Part shown: positions 54,955 to 62,981 of the stretch, piece by piece | Layout of the letters: each line of letters starts with the position of its first letter | How positions within the stretch are numbered: position 1 is the first letter of the stretch | Assembly: GCA_902770195.1 (NCBI GenBank) | Contig: CACXSA010000001.1 | Span: forward strand, 124,001-188,000 | Source of the DNA: an uncultured Prevotellaceae bacterium | GTDB taxonomy: Bacteria > Bacteroidota > Bacteroidia > Bacteroidales > Bacteroidaceae | Reading direction: 5' to 3' | DNA: 64,000 bases | The notes under the pieces: model-generated | Database searches by the model: none | What the model saw: only the letters and a program-made list of their open reading frames with translations | What the model was told of the DNA's origin: nothing | Program-made: the position numbers and the translations under genes

Positions 54955-56940
54955 TTATTTGGGCTTTTTCAGCTTCACAAGGTACTCAGAACCATACTTT
55001 GTCTCACGTTTTTGTAGGGTGGGAATGTTGGAAAGCAGGCGCCCGAAGTAGGAAACGTTGGCTGGTTTTAGCAAGCTGATACCCACTTTTTGCTTCAAAT
55101 GCTCAAAAATTGCAGATGAACTAATCCATTTGCCTTCTGTTTCGTCAGCAGCAGGCTCAAAATAGTCTGAGAAGAACTGCTCGGCAGCGGTTTTCATGCT
55201 GAACCGTTTGTTCCATTCGATGATTTGCTGGGTTTCGGTTGGACCGAAATAGTATGGCTCATGTCGGTGAAGGGCCTGCATGGCCTGTGCGTAGAGCTGT
55301 TCGTAATTCGGTGGCGTGCTGACATCAATAGGTCCGGTGAGTTCTACACTCAGGAACCGGCGACTGCCAGACGGGTCTGCCAGCACATCAGCCTGATTCG
55401 TCGTGGCGATAAACGAGGCACGGCGTGGGAAGTCCTCTACATGACGGCCATAGGGGCGTTTGATCTTCACAGACGAGAGCGTGATGATGTTCTTGAGGAA
55501 TCCCTGTTGTGTTTGCGGCGATATCTGGTTGAACTCATCGAGGTTGATCAGCAGCATCTGTGCCATCTGCTGGAGCACCTGCTTCTTGTCGTCTATCTGC
55601 AAGTTTCCCGTGTAGCCGAAGCTCAGTTCCGGCGGCAGCAGCTGTTCACAGAAAGTGGTTTTGTTCCAACCTTGGGACGATATGAGCAGCGGCACGGCCT
55701 GATTGCCATACTTGGCCAGATTCGACACCTGCCACTGACGCACCATGCCGAGGAACCATGTATAGAACCAGTCCTCCCAGTGCGGATTCTTTGTGGGTAC
55801 TGTACGGGCGAGTTTGCGGATATGGTCCTTGCCGTCCCACTTGTCGTACAACTCCCAAAGATAGTCGTTAATGGGGTCGTGGAGGATGATCATGTTAGAC
55901 TGCACATAGCGGCGCACGTCATTGTCGCGGGCGTCAATACCGTTGAGGCGCACATTCATCGTCATGCCCTTCAGGGTACGGTCGTCCACAGGCGTCCAAT
56001 CCATATATTGGCGACTGCTGTCCTTGTATTCCGTATAACCCATGATAGTGTTGTAGCGAAATTTATAGTTTTCATTTAGAAAGTCCATCAACCGTTTAGT
56101 CTTGCGACTCACTTCCTGTGCCTCCTTGTCAGAAGTCTCGTCGCCGAGGTCTTCACTGGTGTTCATGACAACTTCTAATGGCTGCGTAGCCGCGGGTTTT
56201 GGGCTGACGGGCAGAGCCACAGCCTTCGGGTTGTAATAGGGCGTCGCGTCTAATGGCATGTGGAAACAGCTCCTTACGGATACGAGCTCCGTTTTGATGG
56301 GTTTCGGCATGATGGACTGATAGAGAGTGGCAGCCAACCGATGACCTTCCTGGCAGAGGACATCTGCTTCCTCCTCTGTCGGCTCAGAATACTGCGATAC
56401 TATTTTAGATTTCTCTTGGACTAATTTTGTTTTCTTTCGGACTATTTCAGAATACTCCGGGAGTATTGTCGAATAAGGCTGGGTTATTTCTGAATAAGGG
56501 CTGGTTATTTCAGAATAAGGCTGGGTTATTGACGGACTGGCACTTTCTGCTTTCGCTATCTTCACGAGGATGATGACCTCATGTTCCGACGGTCCGACAA
56601 AGGCGGCAAGGGTGTAATGCAGTATCTGGGCCGCACGCTTCACGGCATAAACCTCCTGATTGTCCAACCCGTCTATCGTCAGTGCCACCACGCCATTGAA
56701 AGTCTTCATGCGAAGATTTCCATTGTCATCCTTCTCAAATACTGCAGAAGGATAGACCAGATGTGTGGGGTACTGACGGTCATAGCCACTAATGAAGTTC
56801 CCGTAGCTCAGCTGTTTGCGACGTCGGGCAACGGCTCCGTCCTTTGTGTCTCTTTTAATACGTTCCATAAAACTCTCGATGGTTTTTGTCGAGATTTTCA
56901 GTGCGTTTTTCTTGTTTCTAAGTACAAATGTCAGTTTCAT
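54955..56940 (-). CDS. VirE_N plus SF3-like helicase/primase protein (VapE/DUF3874 type)
   Basis: A 661-residue protein. The VirE_N (BT4734-like) part is about 55-135 (VVALTIDGLDNQEVYAVKR ... AAFVGPSEHEVIILVK). Residues 138-186 are seven exact 7-residue units of the type ITQPYSE. The VapE-like helicase is about 290-590: LLISSQGWNKTTFCEQLLP near 410 (P-loop variant with Lys-Thr-Thr), MLLINLDEFNQI (Walker B) and FIATTNQADVLADPSGSRRFL (sensor and arginine). The last 70 residues form a winged-helix-like DUF3874 end. Such proteins occur singly in Bacteroidales chromosomes and in mobile elements and may start DNA replication. Here the gene is bounded by two related hairpins, which suggests a mobile unit. 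Confidence 0.82.
   Translation of the reverse strand: MKLTFVLRNKKNALKISTKTIESFMERIKRDTKDGAVARRRKQLSYGNFISGYDRQYPTHLVYPSAVFEKDDNGNLRMKTFNGVVALTIDGLDNQEVYAVKRAAQILHYTLAAFVGPSEHEVIILVKIAKAESASPSITQPYSEITSPYSEITQPYSTILPEYSEIVRKKTKLVQEKSKIVSQYSEPTEEEADVLCQEGHRLAATLYQSIMPKPIKTELVSVRSCFHMPLDATPYYNPKAVALPVSPKPAATQPLEVVMNTSEDLGDETSDKEAQEVSRKTKRLMDFLNENYKFRYNTIMGYTEYKDSSRQYMDWTPVDDRTLKGMTMNVRLNGIDARDNDVRRYVQSNMIILHDPINDYLWELYDKWDGKDHIRKLARTVPTKNPHWEDWFYTWFLGMVRQWQVSNLAKYGNQAVPLLISSQGWNKTTFCEQLLPPELSFGYTGNLQIDDKKQVLQQMAQMLLINLDEFNQISPQTQQGFLKNIITLSSVKIKRPYGRHVEDFPRRASFIATTNQADVLADPSGSRRFLSVELTGPIDVSTPPNYEQLYAQAMQALHRHEPYYFGPTETQQIIEWNKRFSMKTAAEQFFSDYFEPAADETEGKWISSSAIFEHLKQKVGISLLKPANVSYFGRLLSNIPTLQKRETKYGSEYLVKLKKPK
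56383..56529 (-). repeat. Seven 21-bp units coding for 7-residue repeats
   Basis: Residues 138-186 of the VirE_N protein: ITQPYSE, ITSPYSE, ITQPYST, ILPEYSE, IVRKKTK, LVQEKSK, IVSQYSE. Early units are near-identical at DNA level (GGCTG/GGTTATT(T/C)CAGAATA on the plus strand), later ones drift. Confidence 0.85.
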
Positions 56941-56967
56941 ATTTATATTTTCTCGATTATTAGACTA

Positions 56968-56975
56968 CAAAGATA
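56968..56975 (-). promoter_or_regulatory. Putative -7 box of the VirE_N gene
   Basis: The minus strand reads TATCTTTG, 28 bases before the start codon. No -33 TTTG at the usual distance. Confidence 0.5.
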
Positions 56976-57061
56976 CAAAAAAATCTTCAAAATCCCATGA
57001 TTTTTACCAATTATCTATGTGCTTTTTCTCGTTTTTTTGTTGCTTTTCGCCAAAAATCGGA

Positions 57062-57140
57062 TTTTGCTGCCACCCTGCTCCCACCAAAAATGTGCTTAAA
57101 TACTGGTGTTGTAGAAGATTGGTGGCAGGGTGGCAGCAGA
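57062..57140. repeat. Long hairpin at the 5' side of the VirE_N gene
   Basis: Left arm 57062-57087 (TTTTGCTGCCACCCTGCTC then CCACCAA) pairs with 57119-57138 (TTGGTGGCAGGGTGGCAGCA). The arms match those of 54871-54950 almost base for base, in the same orientation, but the loops are unrelated. The two hairpins enclose the VirE_N gene in a unit of about 2.27 kb. Confidence 0.85.
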
Positions 57141-57247
57141 TTTTAAAATTTTTATATTGTTTTCTTAGGTTGATTACGACCAGAGTTGCTCAATTTAGAG
57201 AAACGGTGGTGAAAATGTGTGGTATATTGAAAAAAGTAGGTGAAAAA

Positions 57248-57279
57248 TTTGTTTTTTTCCTAAGAAATCTTTAAATTTG
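57248..57279 (+). promoter_or_regulatory. Promoter TTTG-N20-TAAATTTG
   Basis: TTTG at 57248-57251, 20 bases, TAAATTTG at 57272-57279, a perfect match. It points into a region with no reading frame but three strong hairpins, so it supports the candidate small RNA that follows. Confidence 0.8.
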
Positions 57280-57284
57280 CCCCC

Positions 57285-57415
57285 GATAAGTTTTGTCGGC
57301 CATTGCTGACTCACTTATCTTCATTCATAGGTTGAGGTTGGTAGCGTCCTGCACCAACCTCTTTTCTATGCAGAAAGGAGGGATTCTCCGTGATGCGAAG
57401 AACCCCTCCTTTTTA
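57285..57415 (+). ncRNA. Candidate structured small RNA of about 130 nt
   Basis: Directly after a perfect promoter, three hairpins follow. First: GATAAGT/ACTTATC (57285-57291, 57313-57319) enclosing GTCGGC-CATT-GCTGAC. Second: GAGGTTGGT/ACCAACCTC (57334-57361) followed by TTTT. Third: AAAGGAGGG/CCCTCCTTT (57374-57412) followed by a T-run, a typical terminator. No plausible protein frame. I do not recognise a known RNA family. Confidence 0.65.
57374..57415. terminator. Terminator, end of the candidate small RNA; may also end the ROK gene
   Basis: A 9-bp stem AAAGGAGGG/CCCTCCTTT with a 20-base loop and TTTTT on the plus strand. On the minus strand it lies 14 bases past the ROK stop codon, with a weaker T-run, so it may work both ways. 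Confidence 0.75.
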
Positions 57416-57428
57416 CTGTTTGTTTGTC

Positions 57429-58418
57429 TTATTGTATTTCCCAACCGATGGCTGACGCGCCAAGTACTGCTGCCGAGGCTCCGTCAAGTCCGCTAACCAG
57501 GAACTGGGCTTTTCCGCGGAAGATGGGAAGCACGTGCTCGTCGTATGCCTTCATAATGGGATCCATGATCAAGTGACCGGCTTTAACCATACCTCCGAAG
57601 AAGATGAAGGCTTCTGGTGATGAGAAGGCTGCAAAATCTGCACATGCCTCTCCCAGCATCTTGCCGGTGAACTCGTAGATTTCCTTGGCTAATTCGTCAC
57701 CTTTCCCTGCTGCAATGCTTACATCAAGTGATGTGATGTCTTCCAGCTTCATTTCGCGCAGGATGGAAGGACGGTCAGTCTTGGTCAATAGTTCACGGGC
57801 TGTTCGGGCTACACCTGTTGCAGAGCAATATGCCTCCAGACAACCTGTTCTGCCACAACCGCAGCTGCGTCCCTCTGCGCCACGAACCATTGTGACGTGT
57901 CCCAGTTCGCCAGCAAAGCCGTCGTGTCCATAGAGTAATTGTCCGTTGACTACAATACCGGAGCCTACGCCAGTGCCCAGCGTAATGACAATAAAATTCT
58001 TCATGCCACGAGCCACACCATAAACCATTTCACCGATGGCTGCGGCATTGGCGTCATTGGTGAGTGCTACGGGAATTCCTCCCAACTGCTCGCTGAAGAG
58101 CTTGGCTAGTGGGACAATGGTGTCGTGAGCCCAAGGCAGATTGGGTGCCTTTTCGATTGTTCCTTTGTAATAATTTCCGTTGGGTGCTCCAATGCCCATT
58201 GCCTTGATTTTGCCAAGACCTCCCACCTGTTCAATGATAGGCTGTAATGCTTCTACAGATGCTTTTACATAGTCCTCTGCGCTATTAAATCCACCTGTTT
58301 TAATGGCTGTGGTTGCTTTAATGTCACCTCTAGCATCTACGATACCAAATACGGAATTGGTTCCTCCTAGGTCTAAACCGATGACATACGGCTTGATTCC
58401 TTGTTCTTCGTTGATCAT
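57429..58418 (-). CDS. ROK-family sugar kinase (glucokinase-like)
   Basis: A 329-residue kinase. VIGLDLGGTNSVFGIVD near 11-27 is the ATP phosphate-binding motif, ITLGTGVGSGIVVNGQLL near 146 the second, and GELGHVTMVRGAEGRSCGCGRTGCLEAY near 170-197 carries the ROK zinc ligands (His and the Cys of CGCGRTGC). No N-terminal helix-turn-helix, so it is an enzyme rather than a NagC-type repressor. It probably phosphorylates glucose. It stands alone, with a putative promoter at 58461-58468. Confidence 0.92.
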   Translation of the reverse strand: MINEEQGIKPYVIGLDLGGTNSVFGIVDARGDIKATTAIKTGGFNSAEDYVKASVEALQPIIEQVGGLGKIKAMGIGAPNGNYYKGTIEKAPNLPWAHDTIVPLAKLFSEQLGGIPVALTNDANAAAIGEMVYGVARGMKNFIVITLGTGVGSGIVVNGQLLYGHDGFAGELGHVTMVRGAEGRSCGCGRTGCLEAYCSATGVARTARELLTKTDRPSILREMKLEDITSLDVSIAAGKGDELAKEIYEFTGKMLGEACADFAAFSSPEAFIFFGGMVKAGHLIMDPIMKAYDEHVLPIFRGKAQFLVSGLDGASAAVLGASAIGWEIQ

Positions 58419-58460
58419 ATATTATAACGTTTAGCTGTGAATATTTACGTTTTGTGAGCG

Positions 58461-58468
58461 CAAAGTTA
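58461..58468 (-). promoter_or_regulatory. Putative -7 box of the ROK kinase gene
   Basis: The minus strand reads TAACTTTG, 43 bases before the start codon. Confidence 0.5.
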
Positions 58469-58498
58469 CAAAAAATATCTGAAACAACAAGGGAAGGG

Positions 58499-58626
58499 GT
58501 TCGGAAAAATGCAAATAAATTTGCTTTTTCGCTCACTTATTCGTATCTTTGACCAATGGTCTTAGATACTCACGTTCGGAAAAATGCAAATAAATTTGCT
58601 TTTTCGCTCACTTATTCGTATCTTTG
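58499..58626 (+). promoter_or_regulatory. Perfectly duplicated promoter (two 53-bp copies)
   Basis: Bases 58499-58551 and 58574-58626 are identical over 53 bp. Each copy holds TTTG, 20 bases, TATCTTTG, a perfect Bacteroidota promoter. In the second copy TTTG is 58595-58598 and TATCTTTG 58619-58626. Transcripts from copy 2 would begin only a few bases before the ATG at 58635; copy 1 would give a leader of about 75 nt. Confidence 0.9.
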
Positions 58627-58634
58627 CACCCGAT

Positions 58635-59300
58635 ATGCCGTTTCCGATACATATTAACATAGTAGATTTGGTTTTCAAGGGCATGCTGATTGGTATGATA
58701 GCTTCTGCGCCAATGGGTCCTGTCGGTATTCTTTGTGTACAGCGCACGCTGAACAAAGGACGCTGGTTTGGTATGGTTACAGGTGTCGGAGCAGCTATCA
58801 GTGATATTGTGTATGCCGGCATCACTGGTTTCGGAATGGCTTTTGTGATGGATTTCATCAATAATGAGCAGAATAAGTTTTATTTGCAGATTATAGGTAG
58901 TGTGCTGTTGTTGGCTTTTGGCATCTATACGTGGCATACCGACCCTACCAAGAATATGCATCACTCCGGACAGCAGCGGGGCTCTCTGTGGTATAATATG
59001 TGGACGGCCTTTTTGGTAACTTTCTCCAATCCGCTGATAATCTTCCTGTTTATGGGTCTTTTCGCCCAGTTTGCCTTTGTCATTCCCGATCGTCCTTTTG
59101 AGATGCTGGTTGGTTTTGCCAGCATTGTCGGCGGAGCATTGCTGTGGTGGTATGGGCTCACTTGGCTCGTTGATAAGATACGTACCATATTCCAGGAAGA
59201 TGGCATCCGCATCATCAATCAGATTATTGGTGCGGTGGTGATAATTTTCTCTGTGATTTCGCTGTTCGGTACGGTGACTAATCTGTTTCGTTTCTTTTGA
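58635..59300 (+). CDS. LysE-family exporter
   Basis: A membrane protein of about 221 residues. I place the start at 58635 (MPFPIHINIVDLVFKGML), because the longer frame from 58584 lies inside the second promoter copy. About six spans are visible, and the family signature SAPMGPVGILCVQRTLNKGR near 24-43 is followed by GAAISDIVYAGI. LysE-type proteins export amino acids or related compounds by exchange with protons; the substrate cannot be told. Followed 16 bases later by the DUF4924-like gene. Confidence 0.88.
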   Translation: MPFPIHINIVDLVFKGMLIGMIASAPMGPVGILCVQRTLNKGRWFGMVTGVGAAISDIVYAGITGFGMAFVMDFINNEQNKFYLQIIGSVLLLAFGIYTWHTDPTKNMHHSGQQRGSLWYNMWTAFLVTFSNPLIIFLFMGLFAQFAFVIPDRPFEMLVGFASIVGGALLWWYGLTWLVDKIRTIFQEDGIRIINQIIGAVVIIFSVISLFGTVTNLFRFF

Positions 59301-59316
59301 ATAGGAGTAAGTTTAT

Positions 59317-59862
59317 ATGTTTATAGCACTGGAATTACGCAAGACAAATATCGCAGAATACTTGCTCTATATGTGGCAGGTGGAGGACACTATTCGTGCC
59401 TTTGGCTGTTCGTTGAGCCGTATTCGGAAGGAATATGTAGAGCGTTTCGACTATACTGACGAGCAGAAGGAGGAGGAGACCGACTGGTTTGGCAATCTGA
59501 TTCGGATGATGAATTCGGAAGGCTGTCGAGAGCAGGGACACCTGCAGATCAATAAGGTTGTTATGCAGCAGCTGCAGGAGTTGCATGCCCAATTGCTGGC
59601 ATCGTCCAAATTTCCTTTTTACAATGCAGAATACTATAAGGTACTGCCATATATCGTGGAATTGCGGAATCGCGGGTCGAACAAAGAAGAAAATGAAGTA
59701 GAGACCTGCTTCAATTCCCTGTATGGCGTGATGATGCTTCGCTTGCAGAAGAAAGAGCTGACAGCTAATACACAGCATGCCGTCAAGGAGATTTCGACCT
59801 TCATTGGTATGCTGAACGATTATTACCTGAAAGATAAGCAGGAACCCCTGCAGTTCGAATAA
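59317..59862 (+). CDS. DUF4924-like protein
   Basis: A 181-residue helical, soluble protein. The N-terminus, MFIALELRKTNIAEYLLYMWQVEDTIRA, and the later FYNAEYYKVLPYIVELR and CFNSLYGVMMLRLQKKELT recall the DUF4924 family of Bacteroidetes, from memory of that family. Function unknown. It lies between a LysE exporter and rfbD in a plus-strand gene series that continues to prfC. Confidence 0.7.
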   Translation: MFIALELRKTNIAEYLLYMWQVEDTIRAFGCSLSRIRKEYVERFDYTDEQKEEETDWFGNLIRMMNSEGCREQGHLQINKVVMQQLQELHAQLLASSKFPFYNAEYYKVLPYIVELRNRGSNKEENEVETCFNSLYGVMMLRLQKKELTANTQHAVKEISTFIGMLNDYYLKDKQEPLQFE

Positions 59863-59901
59863 AATAGTAAAATAGTAAATAGTCAAATTGTCAAATATTA
59901 G

Positions 59902-60759
59902 ATGAATATTCTGATTACAGGTTGTAATGGTCAACTGGGAAACGAGATGCAGTTGCTGGAAAAGGAGTATCCACAGCATAATTGGTTTAATACCGATGTC
60001 CAGGAATTGGACATCACCGACCAACTCGCTATCAACCAGTTTGTTGCGGAACATCAGATTGATGGTGTCGTGAACTGTGCCGCCTATACTGCAGTTGATA
60101 AAGCCGAAGATAACAAAGAGTTGTGTACGACGCTGAACACGGTAGCCCCGGCATATCTGGCTGCCGCCGTTGACAAGCGAGGAGGCTGGATGATTCAGAT
60201 CAGTACTGATTACGTGTTTGACGGTACGAAGCATACACCTTACGTAGAGACGGACACCCCTTGTCCCAACAGCGTTTATGGCTCTACCAAGCTGGCCGGT
60301 GAAATTGGTGTGACAAAATTCTGCAAGAGGAGTATGATTGTCCGTACAGCCTGGCTATATAGTACTTTTGGCAATAATTTCGTGAAGACCATGATTCGTC
60401 TGGGCAAAGAGAAGCCAGAGCTGGGCGTTATTTTCGACCAGATAGGAACACCTACTTATGCACGCGACTTGGCCCGTATCATCATGACAGTTATTGAGAA
60501 GGGTATTCTGCCGGGTGTCTATCATTTCTCCAACGAAGGCGTTATTTCGTGGTATGACTTTGCCAAAGCAATACACCGACTGGCAGGCATTACTACATGT
60601 CGTGTCCGTCCGTTGCATACTGCGGAATATCCCACTCCGGCACACCGTCCCCACTATTCCGTGCTCGACAAGACGAAGATAAAGAGCACCTATCAGGTGG
60701 AAATTCCGTATTGGGAAGAGAGTCTCGAAGTTTGCGTGCGCAAACTTCTAAGTGAATAA
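59902..60759 (+). CDS. rfbD: dTDP-4-dehydrorhamnose reductase
   Basis: A 285-residue short-chain dehydrogenase/reductase. ILITGCNGQLGNEM at the start is the dinucleotide loop, ISTDYVFDG near 100 the substrate/cofactor site and YGSTKLAGE near 128 the Tyr-Lys catalytic pair. It reduces dTDP-4-dehydro-L-rhamnose to dTDP-L-rhamnose for surface polysaccharide. The other rml genes are not nearby. Its stop codon lies inside a 7-bp repeat array that also forms the prfC start. Confidence 0.94.
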   Translation: MNILITGCNGQLGNEMQLLEKEYPQHNWFNTDVQELDITDQLAINQFVAEHQIDGVVNCAAYTAVDKAEDNKELCTTLNTVAPAYLAAAVDKRGGWMIQISTDYVFDGTKHTPYVETDTPCPNSVYGSTKLAGEIGVTKFCKRSMIVRTAWLYSTFGNNFVKTMIRLGKEKPELGVIFDQIGTPTYARDLARIIMTVIEKGILPGVYHFSNEGVISWYDFAKAIHRLAGITTCRVRPLHTAEYPTPAHRPHYSVLDKTKIKSTYQVEIPYWEESLEVCVRKLLSE

Positions 60760-60785
60760 TGAATAGTGAAAAGTGAAAAATGAAT
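60751..60785 (+). repeat. 7-bp repeat array spanning the rfbD stop and prfC start (5 units)
   Basis: AGTGAAT, AATGAAT, AGTGAAA, AGTGAAA, AATGAAT. The rfbD stop TAA (60757-60759) is in the first two units and the prfC ATG (60780-60782) in the last, so the whole junction is built of heptamers. Confidence 0.85.
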
Positions 60786-62366
60786 CAAGAAATAGAAAGA
60801 AGAAGAACATTTGCGATCATATCGCACCCAGATGCTGGTAAGACTACCCTTACTGAAAAGTTCCTGCTCTTTGGCGGACAGATTCAGGTAGCAGGTGCCG
60901 TGAAGAATAATAAGATTAAGAAAACGGCTACCAGTGACTGGATGGATATCGAGAAACAGCGTGGAATCTCTGTATCGACTTCCGTGATGGAGTTCGACTA
61001 CACCCCAGAGGGGTCAGACATAGAATATAAGGTGAATATTCTGGATACTCCTGGTCACCAGGACTTTGCAGAAGATACCTATCGTACGTTAACAGCGGTG
61101 GATTCTGCGATTATCGTGGTAGATGGTGCCAAAGGTGTGGAGACACAGACGCGCAAACTGATGAGTGTCTGCCGCATGAGGAATACACCCGTCATCATCT
61201 TTATCAACAAGATGGACCGTGAAGGCCGTGACCCTTTCGACCTGTTAGATGAATTGGAGCAGGAGTTGGAAATCAAGGTGCGTCCCCTGTCGTGGCCTAT
61301 CAATCAGGGTGCTAAGTTCAAGGGCGTATATAATATTTATGAAAATAAGCTGGACCTTTTCACTCCTGATAAGCAGCGCGTGACGGAGAAGGTAGAGGTG
61401 GATATTGACAGCGAGGAACTCGATAAACGCGTGGGCGAGCAGGATGCCGCCAAGCTGCGTGAGGACTTGGAACTGGTAGATGGAGTATATCCCGAATTTG
61501 AGGTGGGAACCTATCGTGCCGCCGAGGTGGCTCCCGTATTTTTCGGCTCTGCATTGAACAACTTCGGTGTTCAGGAGCTACTGAACTGCTTCGTAGAGAT
61601 AGCCCCCAGTCCAAAGCCTACGAAGGCTGAGGAGCGCGACGTGCAGCCTGAGGAGCCCAAGTTTACGGGATTTATATTTAAGATTACAGCCAATATCGAC
61701 CCCAACCACCGTTCCTGCATTGCTTTCTGCAAGGTGTGCAGCGGTAAGTTCCAGCGTAACCAACCCTATCTGCATGTGCGTCAGGGTAAGACGCTGCGTT
61801 TCTCATCGCCTACGCAGTTTATGGCGCAGCGCAAGAGCACGATAGACGAGGCGTGGCCAGGCGATATTGTAGGTCTGCCCGACAGTGGTATCTTCAAAAT
61901 TGGTGATACTTTAACCGAAGGCGAGCAGTTGCATTTCCGCGGACTGCCTTCCTTCTCGCCAGAGTTGTTCAAGTATATCGAGAACGACGATCCCATGAAG
62001 TCGAAGCAGCTTCAGAAAGGTATCGACCAGTTGATGGACGAGGGTGTAGCCCAGTTGTTCGTTAACCAGTTTAACGGTCGTAAGATTATTGGAACGGTAG
62101 GTCAGCTACAGTTTGAAGTTATCCAATATCGTTTGGAGAACGAGTATAATGCCAAGTGCCGTTGGGAACCCGTTCATCTTTACAAGGCATGTTGGATAGA
62201 GAGTGACGATGCTGCGGAGTTGGAAAACTTCAAGAAGCGTAAGTACCAGTATATGGCTAAGGACAAGGAAGGTCGTGATGTCTTTTTGGCCGATTCGGGC
62301 TATGTGCTCTCTATGGCGCAAGAAGACTTTAAGCATATTAAGTTCCACTTTACTTCAGAGTTTTAG
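60780..62366 (+). CDS. prfC: Peptide chain release factor 3
   Basis: A 528-residue translational GTPase that removes RF1/RF2 from the ribosome after termination. G1 is [15 protein letters not shown] near 16, then the switch I region [19 protein letters not shown]3 DTPGHQDF near 89 and G4 [11 protein letters not shown] near 142. The C-terminal RF3-specific domain has [17 protein letters not shown]. Length is normal. The start codon lies in a 7-bp repeat array. Confidence 0.96.
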   Translation: MNQEIERRRTFAIISHPDAGKTTLTEKFLLFGGQIQVAGAVKNNKIKKTATSDWMDIEKQRGISVSTSVMEFDYTPEGSDIEYKVNILDTPGHQDFAEDTYRTLTAVDSAIIVVDGAKGVETQTRKLMSVCRMRNTPVIIFINKMDREGRDPFDLLDELEQELEIKVRPLSWPINQGAKFKGVYNIYENKLDLFTPDKQRVTEKVEVDIDSEELDKRVGEQDAAKLREDLELVDGVYPEFEVGTYRAAEVAPVFFGSALNNFGVQELLNCFVEIAPSPKPTKAEERDVQPEEPKFTGFIFKITANIDPNHRSCIAFCKVCSGKFQRNQPYLHVRQGKTLRFSSPTQFMAQRKSTIDEAWPGDIVGLPDSGIFKIGDTLTEGEQLHFRGLPSFSPELFKYIENDDPMKSKQLQKGIDQLMDEGVAQLFVNQFNGRKIIGTVGQLQFEVIQYRLENEYNAKCRWEPVHLYKACWIESDDAAELENFKKRKYQYMAKDKEGRDVFLADSGYVLSMAQEDFKHIKFHFTSEF

Positions 62367-62373
62367 GGGATAA

Positions 62374-62394
62374 TTGACAATTGATAGTTGATAA
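62374..62394 (+). repeat. 7-bp repeat array before the YrdC-like gene (3 units, TTGAYAR)
   Basis: TTGACAA, TTGATAG, TTGATAA in a row; the last base is the A of the next gene's ATG. Confidence 0.75.
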
Positions 62395-62975
62395 TGACAA
62401 GAGAGCAAGATGTTAAGAATGCAGTAGAGGTGCTGCGGAAGGGTGGGGTGATACTTTATCCGACGGACACCGTATGGGGCATCGGATGTGATGCTACCAA
62501 TGCCGAGGCTGTAAAACGGGTCTATGAAATCAAGCAACGTGACGATTCGAAGGCACTCATCTGTTTGGTGGATTCCGATGCCAGGCTGCAGCGCTATGTG
62601 CGCCAGGTTCCTGATGTTGCCTGGCAACTGATAGACAGTTTGCAGGAAGGCGATACGAAGCCAACCACCATTATTCTTGACGGTGCCGTTAATCTGGCAC
62701 CCAATCTGATAGCAGATGATGGCTCTATAGCTTTGCGCATCACGAATGAGCCTTTTTCCAAGGAGTTGTGCTATCGGTTCCAAGAGGCATTGGTGTCAAC
62801 TTCTGCTAATATTAGTGGTGAGCCTGCGGCCCAGAACTATTGTGATATCGCTCAGGAATTAATAGATGCAGTTGACTATGTTTGCTGGAGCCGGCGCCAA
62901 GAGCATAAGCCCCATCAGCCCAGCAGCATCATTCGCCTGCGTCAGAATGGTGAAGTGGAAATAATCAGAAAATAA
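62394..62975 (+). CDS. YrdC/Sua5/TsaC-family threonylcarbamoyl-AMP synthase-like protein
   Basis: A 193-residue protein. I take the ATG at 62394 (MTREQDVKNAVEVLRKGG). ILYPTDTVWGIGCDATN near 20-36 and DDSKALICLV near 50-59 are the family's nucleotide and bicarbonate/threonine-binding motifs, and STSANISGEPAA near 138 is also typical. The likely reaction is formation of threonylcarbamoyl-AMP for tRNA t6A; YrdC and YciO proteins are hard to separate by eye. Confidence 0.9.
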   Translation: MTREQDVKNAVEVLRKGGVILYPTDTVWGIGCDATNAEAVKRVYEIKQRDDSKALICLVDSDARLQRYVRQVPDVAWQLIDSLQEGDTKPTTIILDGAVNLAPNLIADDGSIALRITNEPFSKELCYRFQEALVSTSANISGEPAAQNYCDIAQELIDAVDYVCWSRRQEHKPHQPSSIIRLRQNGEVEIIRK

Positions 62976-62981
62976 AAAAAG

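Noticed and set aside
58584..58634. N-terminal extension of the LysE exporter
   Set aside because: It lies inside the second promoter copy, so it would not be transcribed from it, and it is polar, unlike family N-termini.
59335..60234. 299-codon minus-strand frame over the DUF4924-like gene and rfbD
   Set aside because: Opposite-strand shadow; both plus-strand genes have clear family features.
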